Assembly: GCF_000336815.1 (NCBI RefSeq)
Contig: NZ_AOLG01000058.1
Coordinates: 72,224-136,223 of the forward strand
DNA: 64,000 bases
Direction: 5' to 3'
DNA from: Haloferax prahovense DSM 18310
GTDB taxonomy: Archaea; Halobacteriota; Halobacteria; Halobacteriales; Haloferacaceae
The translations under genes and the position numbers were made by a program. The notes beneath the pieces were generated by a model, which saw nothing but the letters and a program-made list of their open reading frames with translations, was not told where the DNA came from and made no database searches. This document shows positions 18,228 to 26,445 of this stretch, in pieces; within the stretch, counting starts at the first letter, position 1; each line of letters starts with the position of its first letter.

Positions 18228-18247
18228 TTTGTTCGCGTATGGGGAAC
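18228..18247. repeat. repeated motif, copy 1
   Basis: TTTGTTCGCGTATGGGGAAC, with GTTC and GAAC arms nine bases apart. It is repeated at 18493 with two substitutions. No TATA box follows it directly on the plus strand, unlike the candidate IclR operators elsewhere. Confidence 0.4.
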
Positions 18248-18492
18248 TCAACATCCGAATTCGGTTGGGCGTCCTCGCTGAGTGGCGTCCCAGTCGCCGC
18301 CGCGAACATCAGAATCGTGGCATTTGTGGCCTCTACTAGCGGAAATGGGGATTGACTCGGTTCGCCACGCGCCGTGACGACGCTACAACCGTAATGCTCA
18401 TTCTCCCGATTTCAGGTCGGTTCGTTCTCCATCGAAAACGACCGAAAACCGACGAGTGATGGGTTTTACGCCCGATTTCATTCGCATTTAGG

Positions 18493-18512
18493 TTTGTTCG
18501 CCTACGGGGAAC
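18493..18512. repeat. repeated motif, copy 2
   Basis: TTTGTTCGCCTACGGGGAAC, located 66-85 bases before the esterase ATG and 265 bases from copy 1. Its position upstream of a gene supports a regulatory reading, but nothing else does. Confidence 0.4.
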
Positions 18513-18577
18513 AATCCTCCGATCCGCGACGTCGACACGCACTTGTGAACCCGTTGCGTTCGTCGGAACGACACCGA

Positions 18578-19633
18578 ATGACTGGCTTCGACTACGACGA
18601 CTGGTTCGACGACGTCCTCCGAGCGACCGACGGCTCGGCCGCGTACGCGGGTGAGACAGGACAGGAATTCGAGGCGTGGCAGGAGTCGTTCCGCGCCGAA
18701 CTGCGCGACGTGCTCGGATTTCCGGCGATTCGCGACAGCGCCGTCGAGGACATCGACCCGAGGCGACGGGAGCATCCGGAAGCGACGGTTCGACACCGGA
18801 GTTACGAGCGACGGACGTGGAGCGTCCGCACCGAACGGGGGTTCCGCGTCCCGTTCTACCTGCTTCTCCCCGACTCGGTGGACCCGCCGTACCCCGTCGC
18901 CGTCGCGCTTCACGGCCACACCGAACACGGCAAAGACCTCGCCGCCGGCGTCGCCGAGGGCGAGGCGGCCGGCCGTCACATCGCCGACGACCGACGAGAC
19001 ATGGCCCGACAGGCGGCCCGGCGGGGCTTCGCCGTCGTCGCTCCCGACATGCGCGCCTTCGGCGAGCTGTCACCCGACACATCCGACGACTCGGACTCGT
19101 CCGACGCCGTCAGCGCGTGTACGCGCTGGCAGAAGCGCGCCCAACTCCTCGGCCGGTCGCTCGTCGGCGAGCGCGTGTGGGACGTGCGTCGTCTGGTCGA
19201 CTTCGTCGAGGGGCACTCCGCGCTCGACGCCGACCGACTGGCCGTCTGCGGCCACTCCGGCGGCGGGACCGTCGCGCTGCTCGCGGGCGCGCTCGACGAC
19301 CGAATCGGGCACGTCGTCGCCTGCGCGTCGGTCTGTCCGTTCGAGGACTCCATCGTCCCCATCGACCACTGCCTGTGCAACTACGTCCCCGGCCTCCGAC
19401 GCCTCGGCGAAGTGTGGGATATCGCCGGCCTCGTCGCTCCGCGGTCGCTCCGCATCGTCGCGGGCGAATCCGACCCCATCTTCCCGATAGCCGGGACGAG
19501 ACGGGCGTTCGACCGCATCCAGGGTCGGTACCGCGCTGCGGACGCCGAGGGAGAGTGCAGCCTCTTCGTCGGCGACGGCGGCCACCGCTTCTTCGAGGCC
19601 GGCGCGTGGCCCTTCCTGCGCGACCGACTCTGA
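18578..19633 (+). CDS. alpha/beta hydrolase (acetyl-esterase-like)
   Basis: This 351-residue hydrolase has FYLLLPDSVDPPYPVAVALHGH at the start of the fold and the nucleophile elbow CGHSGGG. A late GESDPIFPI probably carries the catalytic Asp and GDGGHRFF the catalytic His. There is no signal peptide, so it acts in the cytoplasm. The fold and the lid length resemble the dienelactone-hydrolase/acetyl-xylan-esterase group. Removal of acetyl or methyl groups from imported pectin fragments would fit the neighbours. The start ATG 18578 was chosen because the frame upstream runs through the repeated 20-mer. Confidence 0.8.
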   Translation: MTGFDYDDWFDDVLRATDGSAAYAGETGQEFEAWQESFRAELRDVLGFPAIRDSAVEDIDPRRREHPEATVRHRSYERRTWSVRTERGFRVPFYLLLPDSVDPPYPVAVALHGHTEHGKDLAAGVAEGEAAGRHIADDRRDMARQAARRGFAVVAPDMRAFGELSPDTSDDSDSSDAVSACTRWQKRAQLLGRSLVGERVWDVRRLVDFVEGHSALDADRLAVCGHSGGGTVALLAGALDDRIGHVVACASVCPFEDSIVPIDHCLCNYVPGLRRLGEVWDIAGLVAPRSLRIVAGESDPIFPIAGTRRAFDRIQGRYRAADAEGECSLFVGDGGHRFFEAGAWPFLRDRL

Positions 19634-19723
19634 GTCGGCGTGCTCTCTCCGCCCCCGCTTCCGTCTCTCGTCTCGCCTCTCGTCGCCGATTTCGGTGCGT
19701 CGTGGTACCTCGGCACAACGTTT

Positions 19724-21289
19724 ATGAACGCGCTCGCGGATGCTTCAGGCGTGACTCTCGAACAGCGGAACGTGCGCGACTACGGTATCGAAGACGACGA
19801 TTCGCTCGACACGGCGGCGATTCAGGCGGCGCTCGACGACTGCGCCGGCGAGGGCGGCGAGGTGTATCTCCCGCCCGGGACGTACCGCAGCGCCCCGCTC
19901 CGCGTCGGCGACGACACGACCTTCAGACTGGCAAACGGGGCGGAACTCCGGTTCGTCCAGGACTTCACCGAGTTCCCGACGGTCGAGAGCCGCTGGGAGG
20001 GGTGGGACCAAGACGGCTTCCACCCGTGTCTCCACGTGGCCGACGCCTCGAACGTCACCATCACCGGCGAGGGCATCATCGACGGCGGCGGCTCCTACTG
20101 GTGGGAGTTCGTGTCGTTACCGCCCGAGCAGTACCCCTCCGAACTCGCCGCGCGACTCGAGGAGATTCGAAGCGGCAACCAGCAGGACGAGGTGAGCACG
20201 TTCACGGTGCGCCCGCCGCTGCTCCAGATAGACGGCTGTGAGAACGTGACCGTCTCCGGCGTGACGCTCCGGAACTCCCCGTTCTGGAACACGCACGTCG
20301 TCTACTCCGACGACGTGACGATTCACGACGTCTCGATTCAGAACCCGCCGGACGCCCCGAACGGCGACGGCATCGACATCGACTCCTCGCGCTTTGTCAG
20401 GGTCAGCGACACCCACATCGACGCCGGCGACGACGCCATCTGCCTGAAGTCCGGCAAGGACGAGCAGGGCCGCGAGGTCGGACGCCCGACCGAGAACGTC
20501 GTCGTAACCAACTGTACGGTCGAACACGGCCACGGCGGCGTCGTCATCGGGAGCGAGACTGCCGGCGACGTGCGGCACGTCACCGTCACGAACTGCACCT
20601 TCACCGACACCGACCGCGGCATCCGCATCAAGTCCAAGCGCGGCCGCGGCGGGACGGTCGAGGACCTCCGGTTCGACACCATCATCATGCGCCGCGTCGC
20701 CTGCCCGTTCGTCATCAACGGCTACTACCAGACGGACATCGACAGCGACCCCAAGCCCGTCACCGAGGCGACGCCGAACGTCCGAAACGTCGACTTCCAC
20801 CACATCACCGCCGAGGAGGTCGAGTCGGCGGCGTTCCTCGCCGGCCTCCCCGAACAGCGGTTCGAGGGAATCTCCTTTACCGACGTGGACATCGACGCGA
20901 CCCGCCCGTTCGACGCCTCGGACCTCTCGCCGGCGATGGCGAAGGGGTACGACCAGCGACACGGCGTCTTCTGTAAGTCGCTCGGTCGCGTCTCGTTCAA
21001 AGACGTTCGCGTGACGGTCCCCGACGGGAGCGGGACCCCGCTGACCGCGGAAGCGAGTTCGACCGTCGTCCTCGACGGTTTCGAGGCCGAGGCGGACGAG
21101 GGGCCGGCAGTCGAGGCAGACGGCGTCGAGAACCTCCGAATCGGCGGCTGCGTCGCCCCCGACGACGGCGAGCCGTTCGCCCGCGTCCGCGGCGAGAGCG
21201 ACGGCGAGTCCTCGGTACTCCTCGCCGGCAACTACGGCGACATGGACGAGGCCGTCGTCTCGGTGCAGCCAGAAACGGTCGAGCGGTAG
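19724..21289 (+). CDS. glycoside hydrolase family 28 (polygalacturonase-like)
   Basis: This protein of about 521 residues has a right-handed beta-helix and the GH28 catalytic motifs in order: NGDGID (213-218, the NTD-type motif), AGDDAI (234-239, the Asp pair), GHGG (269-272) and RIKSK (301-305). These carry the expected acids, histidine and substrate-binding Arg/Lys. There is no signal peptide, so it should hydrolyse oligogalacturonides after import. The ATG at 19724 overlaps a TATA-like GTTTATG. A GTG at 19751 lies 27 bases after that box and starts MTLEQRNVRDYG, so it may be the true leaderless start. The gene begins about 90 bases after the esterase gene. Confidence 0.9.
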   Translation: MNALADASGVTLEQRNVRDYGIEDDDSLDTAAIQAALDDCAGEGGEVYLPPGTYRSAPLRVGDDTTFRLANGAELRFVQDFTEFPTVESRWEGWDQDGFHPCLHVADASNVTITGEGIIDGGGSYWWEFVSLPPEQYPSELAARLEEIRSGNQQDEVSTFTVRPPLLQIDGCENVTVSGVTLRNSPFWNTHVVYSDDVTIHDVSIQNPPDAPNGDGIDIDSSRFVRVSDTHIDAGDDAICLKSGKDEQGREVGRPTENVVVTNCTVEHGHGGVVIGSETAGDVRHVTVTNCTFTDTDRGIRIKSKRGRGGTVEDLRFDTIIMRRVACPFVINGYYQTDIDSDPKPVTEATPNVRNVDFHHITAEEVESAAFLAGLPEQRFEGISFTDVDIDATRPFDASDLSPAMAKGYDQRHGVFCKSLGRVSFKDVRVTVPDGSGTPLTAEASSTVVLDGFEAEADEGPAVEADGVENLRIGGCVAPDDGEPFARVRGESDGESSVLLAGNYGDMDEAVVSVQPETVER

Positions 21290-21308
21290 GCGACGCCCGA
21301 CGCACTCG

Positions 21309-21321
21309 TTTTTCCGAAAAA
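21309..21321. terminator. bidirectional T-tract terminator
   Basis: TTTTTCCGAAAAA lies between the convergent GH28 and LarA-like genes and gives a five-T run on either strand just after each stop codon, as expected of a shared archaeal terminator. Confidence 0.5.
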
Positions 21322-21337
21322 GACGCGCTCGCGTTCT

Positions 21338-22714
21338 TCAGTCCCGGAGTGACGGCGCGGCGAACTGGCCGTCCTCGAACGCTATCGGTGTGGGATCTTC
21401 GACCACGCGCAGGTCGTCTCGCTCGCGGGCCTCCTCGACGAGCGCCGGCGAGGCGTACAGCCGGTGGAGATGCATGGTGTCGGCCGCGCGGACGACCCGG
21501 ACCGTGTCGGGCTCGACGACGCCGATTGTCGACAGCGCGGCGACCACGCCCGCGCGGTCGGTCTCGACGACGGGCGGGAGTTTCACGCCGCGGATGGTGC
21601 TCGCGGTGAGCGCGTTGATGAGCGTCGTCTGCGCGTCCAACTCGGCGACGATGTCCTCGTGAATCACGTCGGCCGACCCGACGCCCATCGCGTTGCCGTG
21701 GGTCTTCTCGGTCAGCCCGTGGGTGTAGATGCGCTTGATGTTCGGCTTCTCGGGCGCGGGCTCGTTGATGGAAAACGGTCGGCGGCCGATGACGTTCGTG
21801 TCCATCCCCTGCCCGCTAATCTCCTTGCCCTGTCGGTCGAACACGACCAAATCGAGCTCCTCGAACGGGAGCTTCGGCATCAGTTCGTACGCGGTTTCGA
21901 GCAGTTCGCGCTCGCGGTCGAGGAATCCCGACGGGGGGACGCCCTCGATGAGCGTGGTGTCGTCGTGCTGGTCTTCCACGATGGCGACGCCGCCCACGAT
22001 GGGAAGCGAGTCCAGCAGTTGCTCGGTTATCTCGGGAATCATCCGTCGGAACGACCAGTCGACGGCCCACTTGTGGGCGATTTGCGCGCCGCGCTGTTTG
22101 CCCATGCCGATGACGAGCATCTTCGACAGCCCGCTTTCGACCTCGCCGTCGAAGTCTGTGTGGGGCTTGACGCGGTTGATGGGGATGATGGCGTCCGCGC
22201 CCGCGGCGTTGGCGTCGGCGACGACGGGCACGTCGCGGTCCGGCGTGCGCCCGACCTCCACGACCTCCATACTGGACCGAATCTCGCAGCCGATTCGCTC
22301 CTCGGTGATGCCGAGTTCGTTCAGCATCTCCCGCTGTCCGTCGCCGGTCGCGCCGCCGTGGCTCCCCATCGCGGGGAAGACGAACGGCTCGTAGCCCGCC
22401 TCGGAGACGGCGTCGACGACGCCCGCGACGATGTCGGGTATGTTCGCGATACCGCGGCTCCCGACGCCGAGCGCGACCTCGCCACCCTCGGGAACAGCCG
22501 CGAACGACAGCGCGGCGACGGCCTTCGCGGCCGCCTCCGGAACGTCGGCCGCCGGAATCGGATTCGTCTCCCAGACCTGTTCGATGATACCTAACTCGGG
22601 GAGAGAGGGGTTACCGCACGCTTCGAGGATAACGTCTTCCGGGACTGAGAGCCAGTCTACGGGGTTCTCGTCGCCATCTGTGTGCATGCGGAACTCGACG
22701 GCCGAGTTCGACAT
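21338..22714 (-). CDS. LarA-like (DUF2088) racemase/epimerase
   Basis: This 458-residue protein resembles the nickel-dependent lactate racemase LarA family (DUF2088). It has GVGSRGIANIPDIV near the N terminus and FPAMGSHGGATGDGQREML, which corresponds to the family segment carrying a catalytic His. It also has VKPHTDFDGEVESGLSKML, followed by IGMGKQRGAQIAH. Many LarA homologues racemise or epimerise other 2-hydroxy acids, so a sugar-acid epimerase is a reasonable inference. None of the cofactor genes larB, larC or larE is in the window. The start ATG 22714 lies 23 bases after the stop of the dehydrogenase gene, forming an operon with it. Confidence 0.82.
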   Translation of the reverse strand: MSNSAVEFRMHTDGDENPVDWLSVPEDVILEACGNPSLPELGIIEQVWETNPIPAADVPEAAAKAVAALSFAAVPEGGEVALGVGSRGIANIPDIVAGVVDAVSEAGYEPFVFPAMGSHGGATGDGQREMLNELGITEERIGCEIRSSMEVVEVGRTPDRDVPVVADANAAGADAIIPINRVKPHTDFDGEVESGLSKMLVIGMGKQRGAQIAHKWAVDWSFRRMIPEITEQLLDSLPIVGGVAIVEDQHDDTTLIEGVPPSGFLDRERELLETAYELMPKLPFEELDLVVFDRQGKEISGQGMDTNVIGRRPFSINEPAPEKPNIKRIYTHGLTEKTHGNAMGVGSADVIHEDIVAELDAQTTLINALTASTIRGVKLPPVVETDRAGVVAALSTIGVVEPDTVRVVRAADTMHLHRLYASPALVEEARERDDLRVVEDPTPIAFEDGQFAAPSLRD

Positions 22715-22737
22715 AAAACTGTTCGTCGGGGGCCTTT

Positions 22738-23886
22738 CTACACGCTGAGGTCGTCGAGGACGACGCGGCGGCCCTCCTCTGAGGACCGATAGCTCGCCTC
22801 GGTGAGCTGGACGCCGCGCGCCCCGGCGGTGAAGTCCCACGGGAACGGTTCGTCGGCGACGACGTGCCGGATGAACTTCTCCCACTGGAGCTTGAACGCG
22901 TTCTCGAACACCTGATTGTTCGGGACGCCCGTCCAGTCCTCGTAGAAGTCGTGTTCCTTCGGCGTGTCGGGGTTCCACTCCGGCTTCGGCGTGTTCGCGT
23001 GGCCCTGCGTCTTGCAGTCGCGCAGGCCGGCGACCGCGCTTCCCTCGGTCCCGTCGACCTGAATCTCGAGGAGGTCGTCGCGGTTGACGCGGACGGTCCA
23101 CGAGGAGTTGAGCTGGGCGACGATGTCGTCTTCCAGCTCCATGATAGCGTAGGCGGCGTCGTCCGCGGTCGACTCGTAGGGCTCGCCGTCCTCGTCGATT
23201 CGCTCGTCGATGTGGGTCTTCTGGAGACAGCGGACGGACTCCACCTCGCCGAAGAGGTTCTCCAGCACGTAGCTCCAATGGGAGAACATGTCGTCGACGA
23301 TACCGCCGCCGTCCTCGGCGCGGTAGTTCCACGAGGGGCGCTGTGCCTCCTGGCCGTGGCCGGTGAACACCCAGTAGCCGAACTCGACGCGCACCGAAAG
23401 GATGTCGCCGAAGAAGTCCTGTTCGATGAGTCGCTGGAGCTTCAACAGCCCCGGGAGCCAGAGTTTGTCTTGGACGATACCGTGTTTCACGTCGCTCTCT
23501 TCGGCCATCCCGGCCACGTCGAGCGCGGCGCTGAGGTCGCTCGCCAGCGGTTTCTCGCAGTAGACGTGCTTTCCGGCGTCGATGGCCTTCATGACGCTGT
23601 CCGGGCGGCGGGGGGTTATCTGCGAGTCGAAGTACACCTCGTCGTCGCCGTCGAGACACGTCTCGAGGTCGGGGTCGACGGTCCACCGGTCGATACCGTG
23701 TTCCTCGCTCAGTTCGCGGAGTTTGCGTTCGTTACGGCCGACGAGAAGCGGGTCGGGCATTACTCGTTCCCCGCTGGGAAGTTCCACGCCGCCCTCCTCG
23801 CGCAGCGCGACGATGGAGCGGATGAGATGCTGATTCGTTCCCATCCGGCCGGTCACGCCGTTCATGATGATACCTAGCTCTTGCAT
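22738..23886 (-). CDS. Gfo/Idh/MocA family oxidoreductase (3)
   Basis: This 382-residue dehydrogenase has an N-terminal IIMNGVTGRMGTNQHLIRSI loop, the catalytic-lysine motif CEKPLA and a long C-terminal domain with DGGGIVDDMFSHWSYVLENL, where the His is the expected catalytic residue. GTEGSAVAGL is a family strand. It is the first gene of an operon with the LarA-like gene. A TATA-like GGTTATTAC lies 36-44 bases upstream of ATG 23886. The region upstream, shared with the divergent pectate lyase, holds two strong palindromes that are likely operators. Confidence 0.87.
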   Translation of the reverse strand: MQELGIIMNGVTGRMGTNQHLIRSIVALREEGGVELPSGERVMPDPLLVGRNERKLRELSEEHGIDRWTVDPDLETCLDGDDEVYFDSQITPRRPDSVMKAIDAGKHVYCEKPLASDLSAALDVAGMAEESDVKHGIVQDKLWLPGLLKLQRLIEQDFFGDILSVRVEFGYWVFTGHGQEAQRPSWNYRAEDGGGIVDDMFSHWSYVLENLFGEVESVRCLQKTHIDERIDEDGEPYESTADDAAYAIMELEDDIVAQLNSSWTVRVNRDDLLEIQVDGTEGSAVAGLRDCKTQGHANTPKPEWNPDTPKEHDFYEDWTGVPNNQVFENAFKLQWEKFIRHVVADEPFPWDFTAGARGVQLTEASYRSSEEGRRVVLDDLSV

Positions 23887-24055
23887 GTGCTGACTCGTTG
23901 CACCAATCTGCTGGTCGGAGTGTAATAACCTTTTGCATGGTTTCGGTTTCCACCGGAACGATTCGCGCGCCTGACCGTCGCCTGCATCCGCGAACCGTCG
24001 ATTACGACGATGTCCGACAGAGCGTAATCGAGGACGTGTGTGAGTGAACGCCTCT

Positions 24056-24080
24056 ATTCGAATATCCCGAATTTTATAAG
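24056..24080 (+). promoter_or_regulatory. candidate IclR operator plus TATA box (site 1)
   Basis: ATTCGAATATCCCGAAT is a 17-base inverted repeat (ATTCG/CGAAT arms) immediately followed by a TTTATAAG TATA box. It has the same layout as the sites at 24162, 27610 and 28475 and lies 106 bases, about ten helical turns, from site 2. Confidence 0.65.
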
Positions 24081-24161
24081 GAATAGGCGATGTGTTACAA
24101 ACATATTGGTGTAATATCTCATGTCTCATCTCGTCATTTCGAACCAGCGACGGCGTCATTC

Positions 24162-24186
24162 GTTCGACACTCTCGAACTTTATATG
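24162..24186 (+). promoter_or_regulatory. candidate IclR operator plus TATA box (site 2)
   Basis: GTTCGACACTCTCGAAC is a 17-base inverted repeat with GTTCG/CGAAC arms directly followed by TTTATATG. It lies 76-100 bases before the ATG of the second pectate lyase-like gene and closely resembles the site before the IclR gene itself. Confidence 0.7.
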
Positions 24187-24261
24187 CTGTGTCGGCCTCG
24201 GTCCAGACTGCCATAAATTATAACAATCGTTGAATATGTTGTCTGTTCGAGTGATGCACTC

Positions 24262-26361
24262 ATGAGACCCGACAGACGGACGTTCCTCCGCGTGCTCGGA
24301 GCAGGAAGTATCGGTGCGGCGACGACTGGCCTCTTCGGTGGCAGCGCCGCGGCCGCGACCGTGATTTCGATGCAGGGCGGCGGCGACGACATCTGGGGCA
24401 CCGCCGACGCGTTTCACTACTACTATACGGAGCTGAGCGGCGATTTCGACGTCGCCGTCCAGAACACCGGCATCGACAACGTCGAAAGCTGGACGAAGGC
24501 GGGCCCGATGGTCCGCGAGTCGCTCGACCCCGACTCGAAGAACGTCATGGTCCGTCGCCGGCCCAACGGCGAGGCGTCGATGCAGTATCGGCCCGAAGAC
24601 GGCGCTGAGACGGATAGCGTCGGCGGCACACCGGCCGACTGGCTCCGTCTCAAGCGAAGCGGAGACACGATAGAGACCTACCACTCCACGGACGGCGAGA
24701 CGTGGACGTCGATTAACACGCTCGACGCCGCCGACATCTCGCTGGGCGACAGCGTCTACGTCGGACTGGCCGTCACCAGCCACCTCTCGGGGACGCTCGC
24801 GACGGCGACGTTCCAGAGTCTCTCGGGGGTCGACCCCGACCGGAGCCGCGATATCGGCGACGTCGAAGTCGCGGGGAGCGTGGAGAACACGACGGGCGTC
24901 CCGCTCGTCTCGACCGGCGACGTGACCGACATCGGCCCCGGGTCCGCCACGCTCACCGGCGACCTCGGCGACCTCGGCGGTGCCGATTCCGCAGAGTGTT
25001 ACTTCGAGTACCGGGAGGTACCCACCGAGTCGTGGAAGACCACGGATTCGACGGAACTCACCTCGTCGGGAGCGTTCAGCGTCGACGCCGACGACCTGAC
25101 GCGGCGTCGCTACTACGAGGTTCGCGCGGTGGCGGACACGGCCGACGGCGACACCGCTCGGGGTTCGGTTTCCACGTTCAGCACCACGAACCCGTCGAAC
25201 AGCAAGGTTCCGGCCCACGCCGGCCCGGACAGCGTGTCCCACTTCGGACCGAGCGACGGGTTCGCCGAGGCCGCACCGTGGCTCGACGACGACACCCCGA
25301 TCATCGTGATAACCGAACCGACCCGCCGCCAACTGGAAAAGGCGGTCACCATCGACGGCGAGCGACTGGTCGTCTTCGAGACCAGCGGAACAATCGACCT
25401 CGGCGTGCGCGACCTCCCGATTCCGTACGACAAGTGCTACATCGCGGGCCAGACCGCGCCCTCGCCGGGCGTCACCCTGGTCAAGGGTCGCGTGAATATC
25501 GGGGCGAGCGACTGCGTCCTCCAGCACGTTCGAGTCCGACTCGGCGACGCGGGCATCGAGGACGCGACCGAGGACTGGGCGCTCGACACGGTCAACACGG
25601 CCGACGAGACGACGAACAACGTCATCGACCACGTCTCCGCCTCGTGGAGCGTCGACGAGTGCCTCTCGGTCGGCTACGAGACCGCGGAGACGACCGTCTC
25701 GAACTGCCTCGTCGCCGAGGCGCTCGACGACTCGGTCCACCCGAAGGGCGAACACGGCTACGGGTCGCTCATCGGCAACGACGCGAAGAACGTCGCCATG
25801 CTGGGGAACGTCTGGGCGTTCAATACCGACCGCCATCCCAGACTCAAGGAGGGAACCGAGAGCGTCGTCGTCAACAACGTGATGTACGACTTCGAAGACG
25901 GCACCTGGCTTGACCCCGACACCGAGGCGAGCATCGTCGGCAACGCCTACCTCCGACCCAACTCGGACAAGGCGAACGTCTTCACCGAGGACGACGTGGA
26001 CACCGCCGTGGCGTACCTCGAAGACAACCTCACCGACGGCGACGTGGCGATGGTCGACGAGAACGTGACTGTCGTCGATGAACGGCCGCTGTGGCCCGAC
26101 GGACTGGCGGCGATGTCGTCGGACCGGACGTTCGACCACAACCTCGCGAACGTCGGCGCGCGCCCGGCCGACCGGACGGCGGCCGACGAACGCATTCTCG
26201 AAAACGTCGAAGGCGGGGAGAGCTACCTCGTCGACAGTCAGGAACAGGTCGGCGGCTACCCGGACCTCCCGGTCAACAGCCACGAGCTGAACGTCCCCAA
26301 CGGCGGGACTCGCCCGTGGCTCCGGTCGTGGTCTCGTCGGGTTGAGACGCCGCAGCGCTAA
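24262..26361 (+). CDS. secreted pectate lyase-like protein with DUF1349-like and FN3-like domains (2)
   Basis: This 699-residue Tat-exported protein has RRTFLRVLG at residues 5-13 and an AAAA cleavage region. Residues 30-195 form the same DUF1349-like sandwich as the protein at 7138 (DIWGTADAFHYYY, WTKAGPMVRE, DWLRLKRSGD). Residues of about 212-310 look like a fibronectin-III-like domain (TLTGDLGDLGG, YYEVRAVADT) that the paralogue replaces with a Gly/Ser linker. From about residue 330 there is a pectate lyase/Amb beta-helix with VFETSGTIDLG, GQTAPSPGVTL and NVIDHVSASWSVDECLSV. It is predicted to degrade pectin outside the cell under control of the nearby IclR-type sites. Confidence 0.85.
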   Translation: MRPDRRTFLRVLGAGSIGAATTGLFGGSAAAATVISMQGGGDDIWGTADAFHYYYTELSGDFDVAVQNTGIDNVESWTKAGPMVRESLDPDSKNVMVRRRPNGEASMQYRPEDGAETDSVGGTPADWLRLKRSGDTIETYHSTDGETWTSINTLDAADISLGDSVYVGLAVTSHLSGTLATATFQSLSGVDPDRSRDIGDVEVAGSVENTTGVPLVSTGDVTDIGPGSATLTGDLGDLGGADSAECYFEYREVPTESWKTTDSTELTSSGAFSVDADDLTRRRYYEVRAVADTADGDTARGSVSTFSTTNPSNSKVPAHAGPDSVSHFGPSDGFAEAAPWLDDDTPIIVITEPTRRQLEKAVTIDGERLVVFETSGTIDLGVRDLPIPYDKCYIAGQTAPSPGVTLVKGRVNIGASDCVLQHVRVRLGDAGIEDATEDWALDTVNTADETTNNVIDHVSASWSVDECLSVGYETAETTVSNCLVAEALDDSVHPKGEHGYGSLIGNDAKNVAMLGNVWAFNTDRHPRLKEGTESVVVNNVMYDFEDGTWLDPDTEASIVGNAYLRPNSDKANVFTEDDVDTAVAYLEDNLTDGDVAMVDENVTVVDERPLWPDGLAAMSSDRTFDHNLANVGARPADRTAADERILENVEGGESYLVDSQEQVGGYPDLPVNSHELNVPNGGTRPWLRSWSRRVETPQR

Positions 26362-26407
26362 CCGCACGAGGCCGACGCACCGTCCGCCGCCGATTACCTT
26401 GCTTGTA

Positions 26408-26424
26408 CCCGAATATTTTTAAAT
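26408..26424 (+). promoter_or_regulatory. TATA box with operator half-site
   Basis: CCCGAAT, the right arm of the candidate IclR operator, is followed one base later by TTTTTAAAT. That TATA box lies about 27 bases before ATG 26446, so the dehydrogenase is probably leaderless. The left arm is degenerate here. Confidence 0.4.
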
Positions 26425-26445
26425 CATTTTCGGTGAACTACGTGT

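Larger units (their letters stand above)
18088..18577. other. 490-base gene-poor stretch with two copies of a 20-mer
   Basis: No convincing reading frame is present. The stretch is AT-richer than its surroundings. Two near-identical 20-base sites (18228-18247 and 18493-18512, 18 of 20 bases equal) contain GTTC-N9-GAAC. These could be regulator sites for the downstream esterase or remains of an older duplicated sequence. A third, shorter relative is at 28861-28876. Confidence 0.4.
23887..24261. other. divergent control region between dehydrogenase operon and pectate lyase 2
   Basis: This 375-base stretch has no convincing gene. It contains the minus-strand promoter of the dehydrogenase operon (near 23922-23930) and two operator-plus-TATA modules on the plus strand at 24056-24080 and 24162-24186. 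A further AT-rich element lies near 24212-24229, close to the pectate lyase start. Confidence 0.6.

Noticed and set aside
23887..26367. Minus-strand frame fused in phase to the N terminus of dehydrogenase 3
   Set aside because: It runs antisense through pectate lyase 2 and through the divergent promoter region, and has no recognisable domain. ATG 23886 is the sensible start.
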